From Qaidamihabitans albus (GTDB taxonomy: Bacteria; Actinomycetota; Actinomycetes; Mycobacteriales; Pseudonocardiaceae), in contig NZ_JAEHOB010000002.1 of assembly GCF_016464705.1 (NCBI RefSeq), forward strand, positions 62,001-126,000: a DNA stretch of 64,000 nt, read 5' to 3'. The translations under genes were made by a program, and so were the position numbers. The notes below the pieces were generated by a model. The model saw only the letters and a list, made by a program, of their open reading frames with translations, was not told the origin of the DNA and searched no databases. Positions 49,910 through 57,691 of the stretch are shown here, in pieces (position 1 is the stretch's first letter; each line of letters begins with the position of its first letter).

Positions 49910-51450
49910 GCCGCACTCCCTTCCATAACCATGTCGAGGACATCCGCCTCGCTCAGCTCGCCCGCGGGCCGGTCCGCCAGCACCTCGCCCTCGCGCAGGA
50001 CGAGGACGCGGTCGGCGAGGCCGAGTACCTCGGGGATTTCGCTGGACACGAGCACGATCGCCACGCCGGTCGCGGCGAGTTCGTGAATCAGCCGGTAGAG
50101 CTCCGCCCTGGCTCCGACGTCGACGCCCCTGGTGGGTTCGTCGAGCAGCAGCACGCGGCAGCCGTGCACCAGCCAGCGGGCGACCACGACCTTCTGCTGG
50201 TTACCGCCGGAGAGCGTGCCCGCGATCCGGCGGGGGTCGGCAGGGCGCAGGTCGAGGCGCTCCAAAGTAGACGTTGCATCACGGATTTCCCTGGCGCGCT
50301 GGCTGAAGCCGAGCGTGCTGTAGCCGGGCAGGCTCGCGAGCGTGGCGTTGTGCGCGACGGACATGTCGAGCAGCAGGGCCTGGCTCTTGCGCTCCTCCGG
50401 TGCGAGCCCCACCCCGGCCCGCACCGCGGCCGCGACGCTGCCGGACCGCAGCTTCTTGCCCCCGACGGTGACCGTGCCCGCGTCGGGCCTGCGCGCGCCG
50501 AAGATCGTCTCCAGCACCTCGCTGCGGCCCGCGCCGACGAGCCCGGCCAGGCCGACGATCTCCCCGGCCCGCACCGTGAACGACACGTCGCGAAACTCGC
50601 CCACGCGGGTCAGCCCCTCTACCATCAGCATCTCGTCGCCGAACTCGCCGCTGCCCTCGCCCGCCTCGCGGAAGGCGGACTGGACCTTGCGGCCCGCCAT
50701 TAGGTCGACCAGCTCGTTGCTCGGCGTCTCGCGGGCGTCGAGGTTGGAGGCGACCGTCCCGCCGTCCTTGATGACGGTGACCCGGTGCCCGACGCGGCGG
50801 ATCTCCTCCATCCGGTGCGAGATGTAGACGACCGCGACGCCCTCGGCGGTCAGCTCCTCGATGATCCGGAAGAGGTTGTCCACCTCGTCGCTGGCGAGCG
50901 CGGCGGTCGGCTCGTCGGCCACGATCAGCTTCGCGTCGTGGGCCAGCGCCCTGGCCATCGACACCAGCTGCTGGCCGGCGGCAGAGAGCTTGCCGACCTC
51001 GGTGTCCGGCGAGATCTCCGGGTGCCCCAGCCGCGTCAGCAGCGCACTCGCCTCGGCCCTGGCGGCGGCCGGACGGCTGAACCCGTACCGCGCACGCTCG
51101 TGGCCGAGGAAAATGTTCTCCGCGACGGAGAGGGTCGGGATGAGGTCGAGCTCCTGGTACATCGTGGCGATGCCGAGCTTCAGCGCGGCCACCGGCGAGG
51201 ACAGCGCGACGCGCTCGCCCTGCCAGATGATCTCGCCCGCGTCCGGCTGGTGGGCACCCGCGAGCGTCTTGATCAGCGTCGACTTGCCGGCGCCGTTCTG
51301 GCCGAGCAGGCAGTGCACCTCACCCTCGCGGACCTCGAGATCGACGCCGTCGAGAGCTCGGACGCCCGGGAAGAGCTTGACGATCCCCTGCATCCGCAGC
51401 AGGGGTGCACTTCCGGCTTCTTCGCTCGGCGTGTGCAGACTTAAATTCAC
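49906..51450 (-). CDS. CUT2-type sugar ABC transporter ATP-binding protein
   Basis: A 514-residue RbsA/MglA-like protein with two ABC domains. The first has Walker A GQNGAGKST, the signature region KLSAAGQQLVSMARAL and Walker B LIVADEPTAAL. The second has a degenerate P-loop (GLVGAGRSE), signature LSGGNQQKVVVARWL and LLLDEPTRGVDVGA, as is normal for this subfamily. Start GTG 51450 is preferred over an upstream frame start because of the adjacent promoter. It is the first gene of the operon. Confidence 0.92.
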   Translation of the reverse strand: MNLSLHTPSEEAGSAPLLRMQGIVKLFPGVRALDGVDLEVREGEVHCLLGQNGAGKSTLIKTLAGAHQPDAGEIIWQGERVALSSPVAALKLGIATMYQELDLIPTLSVAENIFLGHERARYGFSRPAAARAEASALLTRLGHPEISPDTEVGKLSAAGQQLVSMARALAHDAKLIVADEPTAALASDEVDNLFRIIEELTAEGVAVVYISHRMEEIRRVGHRVTVIKDGGTVASNLDARETPSNELVDLMAGRKVQSAFREAGEGSGEFGDEMLMVEGLTRVGEFRDVSFTVRAGEIVGLAGLVGAGRSEVLETIFGARRPDAGTVTVGGKKLRSGSVAAAVRAGVGLAPEERKSQALLLDMSVAHNATLASLPGYSTLGFSQRAREIRDATSTLERLDLRPADPRRIAGTLSGGNQQKVVVARWLVHGCRVLLLDEPTRGVDVGARAELYRLIHELAATGVAIVLVSSEIPEVLGLADRVLVLREGEVLADRPAGELSEADVLDMVMEGSAA

Positions 51451-51479
51451 ATCAGCCCCACTTCGTCCTGTGACATGCA

Positions 51480-51508
51480 AAAGTAGAGCGAGGCCCGACA
51501 CCCGTCAA
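51480..51508 (-). promoter_or_regulatory. sigma-A-type promoter of the sugar ABC operon
   Basis: On the minus strand TTGACG (51508-51503), 17 bases, TACTTT (51485-51480), with the expected start near 51473 and a leader of about 23 bases. Spacing is optimal and both hexamers match well. No regulator gene is adjacent. Confidence 0.68.
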
Positions 51509-51589
51509 GACGAAGTTCCGTTCCGCAACCGAGAACTTTGGGTGATCATGCTCGTACGGCACGTCGTCGACGGCCCTGCGACCCGGCCG

Positions 51590-53137
51590 CTACCAGCGGA
51601 AAGTCATGTGCCGGAACTCCGGCCACAGTTGCGACCACGGCGCCCTGATGTCCTCGCAGAACCAGATCGGCTCACCCTGGTTCGCGTTGTTCACCCGGTG
51701 CTCGTTGTCGATCGTGGCGACCTGTCGCACGCTCGCGAAGTAGCCGAGCAGCCGCTCCTGGTCGGCGCCGACGAACAGCGCGCTGGTGGCCGAGTCGGGC
51801 GGCGCACCGAAGTACCAGTAGCCGCGGCTGCCGCTGTGTACCGGCGGCAGCCGCGGCTCGAACTGCTCGATCGCCGAGGCCTGCCAGTAGCTGTCGGTGA
51901 CGATCGCGGCGCGCTCACGCTCCTCCGCAGGCAGCGCGCGGTAGGCGCGCGCGACGTCGGCGGCCACCTCCGGCCAGCCGAACTCCTCCAGCTCCATGTT
52001 CATCGGACTGTAGGGCCGGTCGGCGTAGGACGAGATCGGCTGCACCGGCAGCCCGCTGATCGCGATCGCCGCGGAGACGGCGTACGCGGGTACGTACAGC
52101 CAGCGCCACCGTGCGGGCAGCCTGCGGTCCAGCTCCACCGCGGCGGCCGCGAAGCACAGCGCGAACAGCCCGCCGACGTAGTAGGGCCGCCCGGCGTTCA
52201 GCCAGAAGACGGCGGTCACCAGGACCACCGTCACGCCGAGGAACCGGTACGGCCGCAGCCGTGGGGAGCGCAGCAACCACCACACGCCGAGTACGAACAG
52301 CGGCGCGCCGACGACGATGCCCGCCTGCTGCAGCGCCATCGGCAGGAAGGTCAGGCGCCCGCCCGCGTAGGCGACCTCGGCGGCGACCGTCCTGTCCATC
52401 TCCAGCTGTGGCCAGCCGTGGCCGGCCTGCCACAGCAGGGTCGGCACGGTGACGAGCACGGCGAACGCCGCACCCGCCCACAGCAGCGGCGCGCGCAGCA
52501 ACGTGCGCGGCCCGAACGCGAGCGTGGCGATGGCGAGCGCGATCCAGAACACCGGGATGAGGAACTTGACCTGGAGTGTCACGGCGGTCAGCACGCCGGT
52601 CGCCAGCAGCAGCCGGTCCTGGCGCACACGCACCCAGCGCACCACCAGCCAGACGATCACCGTCCAGAGGAACGCGTCGACCATGTGCGTGGCCAGGATG
52701 TGCCCGGCGCCCGCGAGCAGGAACGGCGAGCAGGCGAAGGCGCCCGCGGTGAGCACCTGGGCCCGGCGCCCACCGCCGAGCTCGCGGGCGGTGAGCGCGG
52801 CGACGACGATGCCGAGGCCGGTGAACAGGACGGCAGGCAGGCGCAGCCCGACGACCGAGTTCGGGAACAGCGTGTCCATCAGCAGCGCGAGCAGCGGCAC
52901 CAACGGCGGCTGGTCGGCGTATCCCCAGGCCAGATGCCTGCCCGCGGAGACGAAGTAGAGCTCGTCGCCGTGGTAGCCGTAGCGGCCGGCGAAGGCGAGC
53001 AGCACCGCCATCGCCGCCCCGGCGACGGCGAGCACCGGGAACCGGGCGAACGGGGCGAGCACGGCCGCGCCGGACGGCTCCGGCGCGGCGGGCTCACCCG
53101 CAGCCGCTGGCCGCTGGGCCGGCTGCTGTTCGACCAT
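51590..53137 (-). CDS. GT39-like (ArnT/PMT-type) membrane glycosyltransferase
   Basis: A 515-residue polytopic membrane protein with about ten hydrophobic helices in the first ~360 residues and a soluble C-terminal part. The first loop carries the acidic catalytic motif GYHGDELYFVSAGRHLAWGYADQPPL, typical of GT39/GT83 enzymes using polyprenyl-phosphate sugars. ATG 53137 lies inside the window's gene-dense part. The gene is transcribed toward the ABC operon's promoter but is not joined to it. It probably adds a sugar to a lipid, protein or cell-wall glycan outside the membrane. Confidence 0.85.
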   Translation of the reverse strand: MVEQQPAQRPAAAGEPAAPEPSGAAVLAPFARFPVLAVAGAAMAVLLAFAGRYGYHGDELYFVSAGRHLAWGYADQPPLVPLLALLMDTLFPNSVVGLRLPAVLFTGLGIVVAALTARELGGGRRAQVLTAGAFACSPFLLAGAGHILATHMVDAFLWTVIVWLVVRWVRVRQDRLLLATGVLTAVTLQVKFLIPVFWIALAIATLAFGPRTLLRAPLLWAGAAFAVLVTVPTLLWQAGHGWPQLEMDRTVAAEVAYAGGRLTFLPMALQQAGIVVGAPLFVLGVWWLLRSPRLRPYRFLGVTVVLVTAVFWLNAGRPYYVGGLFALCFAAAAVELDRRLPARWRWLYVPAYAVSAAIAISGLPVQPISSYADRPYSPMNMELEEFGWPEVAADVARAYRALPAEERERAAIVTDSYWQASAIEQFEPRLPPVHSGSRGYWYFGAPPDSATSALFVGADQERLLGYFASVRQVATIDNEHRVNNANQGEPIWFCEDIRAPWSQLWPEFRHMTFRW

Positions 53138-53192
53138 GCCGCGACCTTAGGCGACGTGCTCGGAAGTGTTCCGGAGGGCCGGACGGCGACCC

Positions 53193-53218
53193 GCCTGCCA
53201 CCAGCGCCGACTCGGGTA
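53193..53218 (+). promoter_or_regulatory. possible stress-sigma promoter, leaderless, for the methyltransferase
   Basis: GCCT (53193-53196), 17 bases, GGGTA (53214-53218) followed by TATT. The GTG start begins 12 bases after the -10 element, matching the near-leaderless spacing seen at other starts here. The -35 is weak. Confidence 0.33.
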
Positions 53219-53229
53219 TATTCCGCCTG

Positions 53230-54045
53230 GTGATCGCTGGGACGTACCGCTACCCGGACAGCGACGATCGGCTGACGAGCTCGTTCGTCCGCGAGCACGA
53301 GCCCTATCCGGGCTACTGGGCGGCGAGCGAGCAGCGGGCTCTTGAGCTGCTGGCCGAGCGGCTGTCGGCCGAACTCGGCCGACGGTCGCGGGTGCGTGCG
53401 CTGGACGCGGGCTGTGGCGACGGCAGGCTGCTGCCGTGGATCGCGCGCTTCGCGGCGACCATCACCGCCGCGGACCCGGACGCCGGCCGGCTCGAGCGCG
53501 CCCGCACGGTCGCGCTACCCGGGGGAACGGACGTGTCGTTCCAGGCCACGCCGATCACGGAGGTCCGGGGCGGTCCCTTCGACCTGCTGGTCTGCAGCCA
53601 CGTCATTCAGCACGTGCCGACCAGCGCGCTCGTGCCGAGCCTGCGACGGCTGCACGACGTGGCGGCGCCCGGCGGGCAGCTCGTGCTCTCGTTCAGCCGG
53701 GCGCCCGTCGGTCAGGGCGGATTCAGCCTCGACTCGCTGGTGGACGGAACGGTGCAGTCGCGGCCGGTCGGCCGGGATCAGTTCGACCACGCACTCACCG
53801 ACGGCTGGACGCCGGAGATCCTGCCGGTACGGCACATCGATCCCGAGATGCTGGCCGCCGAGGCCGCCCGTGCGGGCTGGACGGGCACGTGGGCGTGGAC
53901 CTACCACGTACTGGAGGATCTCAGTGGCACGGACGAGGGCGTGGATCGCGACGAGCTGGTCAACAGCACCACGTCGATGCGGCGGACTCACGGCCGCGAC
54001 ATCATGACCCTGTGGCGGCGAGACGGCACGAACCCGTCCGCATGA
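53230..54045 (+). CDS. class I SAM-dependent methyltransferase
   Basis: A 271-residue methyltransferase. Motif I is RALDAGCGDGRLLPWIARF, the acidic strand-2 end is ITAADPDAGRLERA, and later motifs are DLLVCSHVIQHVPTSALV and PGGQLVLSFSRAPV. The C-terminal third (about 190-271) has no recognised match. The GTG at 53230 has no ribosome site, compatible with leaderless translation. Its stop overlaps the start of the next gene by four bases, so methyltransferase and membrane-anchored partner are probably one functional pair. Substrate unknown. Confidence 0.8.
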   Translation: MIAGTYRYPDSDDRLTSSFVREHEPYPGYWAASEQRALELLAERLSAELGRRSRVRALDAGCGDGRLLPWIARFAATITAADPDAGRLERARTVALPGGTDVSFQATPITEVRGGPFDLLVCSHVIQHVPTSALVPSLRRLHDVAAPGGQLVLSFSRAPVGQGGFSLDSLVDGTVQSRPVGRDQFDHALTDGWTPEILPVRHIDPEMLAAEAARAGWTGTWAWTYHVLEDLSGTDEGVDRDELVNSTTSMRRTHGRDIMTLWRRDGTNPSA

Positions 54046-55295
54046 CGGCCGCCGAGCGCACCCTGCTGCTGTCGTTCGCATCCGCGGTCCCGCTCTCCGT
54101 CGGCGAATCGGCCACCGTCTTCGACCGGGCCCGCGCGAACGGGCTGCTGAAGCCGCTCGACGGCCGGCTCGGCACCGAGTGGCGGACCGTCGAGCGATTC
54201 CTGGCCACCTACCCCGAGCCGCCCGCGCGTCACCTGCTGGTCGACGGGGCGGGCGGAAGCCAGTTCACGCTGGGCATCGGCGAGCGGATCGTCCCGTGCT
54301 CGGTCATTGTGACCTGGCATCCGGCCTACAGTTCGATGACGCTGATCGTCACTACGAATGCGGTGGGCGAGCAGAATGACGGCTGGCATGCCGACGTCGA
54401 CCTGACGATCGCCGTCCTGCACTGCCTGCAGGGGCGTCCCTCCGCAGTGGACAGCAGTGGTGAGCACGGCGTGCGGGCCCTGTACCGGGGGAAGGTGCAG
54501 ACATCCGGCTGGCACTGCGTCCTGGCCGCGTTCGACGAGCTGACCCGCGACTGCGGGATATCCGAGCTACCCGACCGCAAGGCGTGGTGCGTCGAGATAC
54601 GCGGTTACGACGGGAGCCCGCCGGGCAAGGCGGTCGGTGTCGATCCCCGCCCGTTCTACGGTCTCGCCACGAGCGACGAGGGCTGGCGTTTCGTGCCACG
54701 GCAGGTGGCGCGCGAAGCGCTCGGCGAGCCATGGGGCACTCGCGAGTTCGTCTCCGCGTACGCGATGGCCTCCGGAATCATCTGCCTGAACAACAAGGGG
54801 GCGGAGTACGCCGAGGCTCAGCGGGCGCTCGCGATGCGCTACTTCGGTGCGGCGGAGCCGTACTTCGACATCGACAGTGCGGTGGCGGGACTCGACCACG
54901 GCATGCTGCTCGTGCTCGAGCGCGTGCTGATCCGCATGGCGCTGGCGATCCAGTGGCTGCATAGGGCGCAGGAGGAATCGGCCGGGCTGCTGGCGGGCAC
55001 GCGGTCGGTGAACGACAAGCACCTGCTCCGCGGGTCGCTGGACATCCTGGAAATGGCGAACTCGGCACTGCCCGCCGAGGTGAACCTCCTCGAACAGCGG
55101 CTGGCAGGCCGCATGGGCATCGACCGGATCATCCAGCAGCTCGACCGGCACGCGGAGGCGATCGACGACGAGACCCGGTACGCGTACGAGAGCAGCGTCA
55201 ACGCGCTGGTCACCCGGCTGACGTGGGTGGCGGTCGGGCTCACGGTGATCACGATCGTCCTCGGCGTCCTGCAGATCGTCTACGGAGCCGGCTGA
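54042..55295 (+). CDS. unknown C-terminally membrane-anchored protein
   Basis: A 417-residue protein not recognised by family. The soluble N-terminal region (1-290) has no signal peptide. Residues about 300-380 are helical and probably coiled coil (LLVLERVLIRMALAIQWLHRAQ, LLEQRLAGRMGIDRIIQQLDRHAEAIDDETR). A single hydrophobic segment at about 392-414 ends in VYGAG, so it looks like a tail-anchored protein facing the cytoplasm. It is coupled by ATGA to the methyltransferase. Its last 16 bases overlap the convergent F420-type oxidoreductase gene. Confidence 0.68.
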   Translation: MTAAERTLLLSFASAVPLSVGESATVFDRARANGLLKPLDGRLGTEWRTVERFLATYPEPPARHLLVDGAGGSQFTLGIGERIVPCSVIVTWHPAYSSMTLIVTTNAVGEQNDGWHADVDLTIAVLHCLQGRPSAVDSSGEHGVRALYRGKVQTSGWHCVLAAFDELTRDCGISELPDRKAWCVEIRGYDGSPPGKAVGVDPRPFYGLATSDEGWRFVPRQVAREALGEPWGTREFVSAYAMASGIICLNNKGAEYAEAQRALAMRYFGAAEPYFDIDSAVAGLDHGMLLVLERVLIRMALAIQWLHRAQEESAGLLAGTRSVNDKHLLRGSLDILEMANSALPAEVNLLEQRLAGRMGIDRIIQQLDRHAEAIDDETRYAYESSVNALVTRLTWVAVGLTVITIVLGVLQIVYGAG

Positions 55296-56149
55296 GCGCC
55301 CGCGCCGAGCCCGAGCCGCTCCGCCAGCCTGCCGATGTAGCCCACGACCTCCTCCTCGGACCGGTCCGGCAACCCGAACAGCACCTCGCTCACCCCCGCG
55401 GCGGCCCAGTGCGCCAGCGCCCCGGGGTCGGGCCTGCCTGCGAGCACCGTGACCGCGGGCGTCCCGGTGCGGCCGTGCTCGTGCCACGTCCGGCGGAGCA
55501 CGCCCACCTTCTCCTCGATGTCCCGCTCCAGCGGCGTGGTGATCCAGCCGTCGGCGGAGCGCGCGATCCAGGCGAACGTCCGCTCGGTGCCGCCCGCGCC
55601 GACCAGGACGGGCACCCGCGGCTGCTGTACCGGCTTCGGCCAGGCCCAGCTCGGGCCGAACCGGACGAACTCGCCGTCGTAGGACGCCTGCTCCGCCGAC
55701 CACAGGGCCTGCATCGCCTCCAGGTACTCGCGCAGCATCGTCCGCCGCCTGCCCGCGGGGACGCCGTGATCGCCCAGCTCGTCGAGGTTCCAGCCGAAGC
55801 CGACGCCCAGCACCACGCGCCCGCCGGAGAGGTGGTCCAGCGAGGCGATCGTCTTGGCAAGCGTGATGGGATCGTGCTGCACCGGCAGCGCCACGGCGGT
55901 GGACAGGCCGATCCGCTCCGTCACCGAAGCCGCGGTGCCGAGGGCGACCCACGGGTCAAGGGTGCGCAGGTAGCGGTCGTCGGGCAGGCTCCCGTCCCCG
56001 GTCCCCGGGTGGGCCGCGTCCCGCCGCACCGGGATGTGGCTGTGCTCGGGGACGGCGAAGGAGTCGAAACCGGCCTCCTCGGCCGCCCGTGCCACCGTGG
56101 CCGGTGCGGCCCCGCGATCGCTGGTGAACAAGACGACGCCGGACCGCAT
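55280..56149 (-). CDS. LLM-class F420-dependent oxidoreductase
   Basis: A 289-residue luciferase-like TIM-barrel enzyme of the kind that uses F420 in actinobacteria: SFAVPEHSHIPV, LGTAASVTERIGLSTAVALPVQHDPITLAKTIASLDHLSGGRVVLGVGFGW and VLVGAGGTERTFAWIARSADGWI. A KstR-type palindrome lies 13-28 bases before the ATG, hinting at sterol or fatty-acid catabolic control. F420 rather than FMN use is a family inference. Confidence 0.85.
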   Translation of the reverse strand: MRSGVVLFTSDRGAAPATVARAAEEAGFDSFAVPEHSHIPVRRDAAHPGTGDGSLPDDRYLRTLDPWVALGTAASVTERIGLSTAVALPVQHDPITLAKTIASLDHLSGGRVVLGVGFGWNLDELGDHGVPAGRRRTMLREYLEAMQALWSAEQASYDGEFVRFGPSWAWPKPVQQPRVPVLVGAGGTERTFAWIARSADGWITTPLERDIEEKVGVLRRTWHEHGRTGTPAVTVLAGRPDPGALAHWAAAGVSEVLFGLPDRSEEEVVGYIGRLAERLGLGAGAQPAP

Positions 56150-56161
56150 ACGACCTCCAAA

Positions 56162-56177
56162 CTAGAACCAGTTCTAG
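56162..56177. promoter_or_regulatory. KstR-like palindromic operator
   Basis: CTAGAACCAGTTCTAG is a perfect 7+2+7 palindrome. Its core, 56163-56176, fits the published KstR consensus TNNAACNNGTTNNA. It lies 13 bases before the start of the F420-type oxidoreductase, where binding would block transcription. Some other TetR regulators use similar AGAAC half-sites. Confidence 0.6.
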
Positions 56178-56202
56178 ATAGCGTACGCCATGCGGGCGCC
56201 GG

Positions 56203-56787
56203 TCAGCCCGATCGCGGCCGGGCCTTGACGTGGACCCGCTCCCCCTGCGGGCCGAACAGGCTGAGGAACTCGACCGGCCGCGTGTCGGCGCGGCCGAACC
56301 AGTGCGGCACGTGGGTGTCGAACTCGGCCGCCTCGCCCTTGCGCAACACCAGGTCGTGCTCGCCGAGCACGATCCGCAGCCTGCCACTGAGCACGTAGAG
56401 CCATTCGTAGCCCTCGTGCGAGCGTGGATCCGGCTCCGCCTGCTCCGGCCCCGCCGGAATGATCATCTTGAACGCCTGCAGGCCACCCGGCTGCCTGGTC
56501 AGCGGCACGTAGGTCATGCCGTGCCGGGTGATCGCCCGGGTCCGCACGCGCGGATCGCCGGTGGGCGGGGCGTCGACGAGTTCGTCCAGGGCGACCCGGT
56601 GTGCCTTGGCCAGCGGCAGCAGCAGTTCCAGGCTCGGACGGCGGCTGCCCGACTCCAGCCGCGACAGCGTGCTGATCGAGATTCCGGTTGCCTCGGACAG
56701 CGCGGCGAGCGTGGTTCCCCGCTGCTTGCGCAGCGCCCGCAGCCGCGGTCCTACCGCACTGAGCACGTCATCCAGGTCGTCCGCCAT
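56203..56787 (-). CDS. XRE-family regulator with C-terminal cupin domain
   Basis: A 194-residue regulator. Residues about 12-68 are an XRE helix-turn-helix (LRALRKQRGTTLAALSEATGISISTLSRLESGSRRPSLELLLPLA). Residues about 115-185 are a cupin (EGYEWLYVLSGRLRIVLGEHDLVLRKGEAAEFDTHVPHWFG) which likely binds a small ligand or metal. No obvious operator was identified. It lies between the F420-type gene and a truncated carboxylase gene, all on the minus strand. Confidence 0.9.
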   Translation of the reverse strand: MADDLDDVLSAVGPRLRALRKQRGTTLAALSEATGISISTLSRLESGSRRPSLELLLPLAKAHRVALDELVDAPPTGDPRVRTRAITRHGMTYVPLTRQPGGLQAFKMIIPAGPEQAEPDPRSHEGYEWLYVLSGRLRIVLGEHDLVLRKGEAAEFDTHVPHWFGRADTRPVEFLSLFGPQGERVHVKARPRSG

Positions 56788-56833
56788 CCGGCTATTGCAG
56801 GTTCGGCAATCGGACTTGTCAACTCGGCCCGGG

Positions 56834-57583
56834 TTACAGCGGCACGTTCCCGTGCTTGCGCTGCGGTGCGCGCTTGCGCTTGTCCCGGAGCATCGCCAGC
56901 CCCCGCGCCACTGCCGACCTGGTCTGCGTCGGGTCGATCACATCGTCGACCAGGCCACGCTCGGCGGCGAAAAGCGGACGCGCGAGCCGGTCGGTGTACT
57001 CGGCCACCAGCTCCCGCCGCACCCGGTCCGGGTCCTCGGCGGCGGCGAGTCTCTTGCGGTGCAGGACGTTGACCGCGCCTTCGGCCCCCATGACCGCGAT
57101 CTCGTTGGTCGGCCACGCCAGCGAAAGGTCGGCGCCGATGGAGCGCGAGTCCATCGCGATGTAGGCACCGCCGTAGGCCTTGCGCAGGACCACCTGGATG
57201 CGTGGCACCGTCGCCTCGCAGTAGGCGTAGAGCAGCTGTGCCCCGTGCCGGATGATGCCCGCGTGCTCCTGCTCCACGCCGGGCAGGAATCCCGGCACGT
57301 CGACCAGAGTCACCAGCGGGATGCCGAAGGCGTCGCAGAACCGTACGAACCTCGCGGCCTTCTGTGCGGCGGCACAGTCCAGGACGCCCGCGAGCACCAC
57401 CGGCTGGTTGCCCACCACCCCGACTACCTCACCGTCGATGCGAGCCAGCGCGCAGACGACGTTGCGTGCCCAGCTCTCGTGGATCTCGAAGAGGTCGCCG
57501 TCGTCGACCAGCTCCGCCAGCACCGACCGCATGTCGTCGAGCGCTGCCGGTCCCGCTCGATCTCGGCCACGACGTCGCTCCAC
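56834..57583 (-). pseudogene. acyl-CoA carboxylase beta subunit, C-terminal half only
   Basis: The open frame encodes about 249 residues matching only the C-terminal carboxyltransferase subdomain of AccD/PccB-type subunits (usual length 510-540): DDGDLFEIHESWARNVVCALARIDG, LVDVPGFLPGVEQEHAGIIRHGAQLLYAYCEATVPRIQVVLRKAYGGAYIAMDS, AVMGAEGAVNVL. The N-terminal subdomain is missing. Similarity begins around the DDMRSVLAELVDD stretch, and about 100 bases further upstream lies palindrome copy 5. The frame after that point is intact. It could be a deletion remnant, or less likely a split-subunit gene. A start inside (ATG 57532) is possible. Confidence 0.75.
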
Positions 57584-57642
57584 CGGATCCTGTGCCGGGA
57601 GGAGGTGGACGCCGGATTCCGCCTCATTACCGCCACCGCCCC

Positions 57643-57688
57643 CTCGTGAGTGCCTACGCGAGTTCTAACTCGTGTAGGCACTCACGAG
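57643..57688. repeat. 46-bp palindromic intergenic repeat, copy 5
   Basis: It runs CTCGTGAGTGCCTACGCGAG, TTCTAA, CTCGTGTAGGCACTCACGAG: arms pair over 20 bp with one mismatch. It sits 3 bases past the stop of the SSS transporter gene and about 55 bases upstream of the truncated carboxylase frame. Confidence 0.9.
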
Positions 57689-57691
57689 GTC

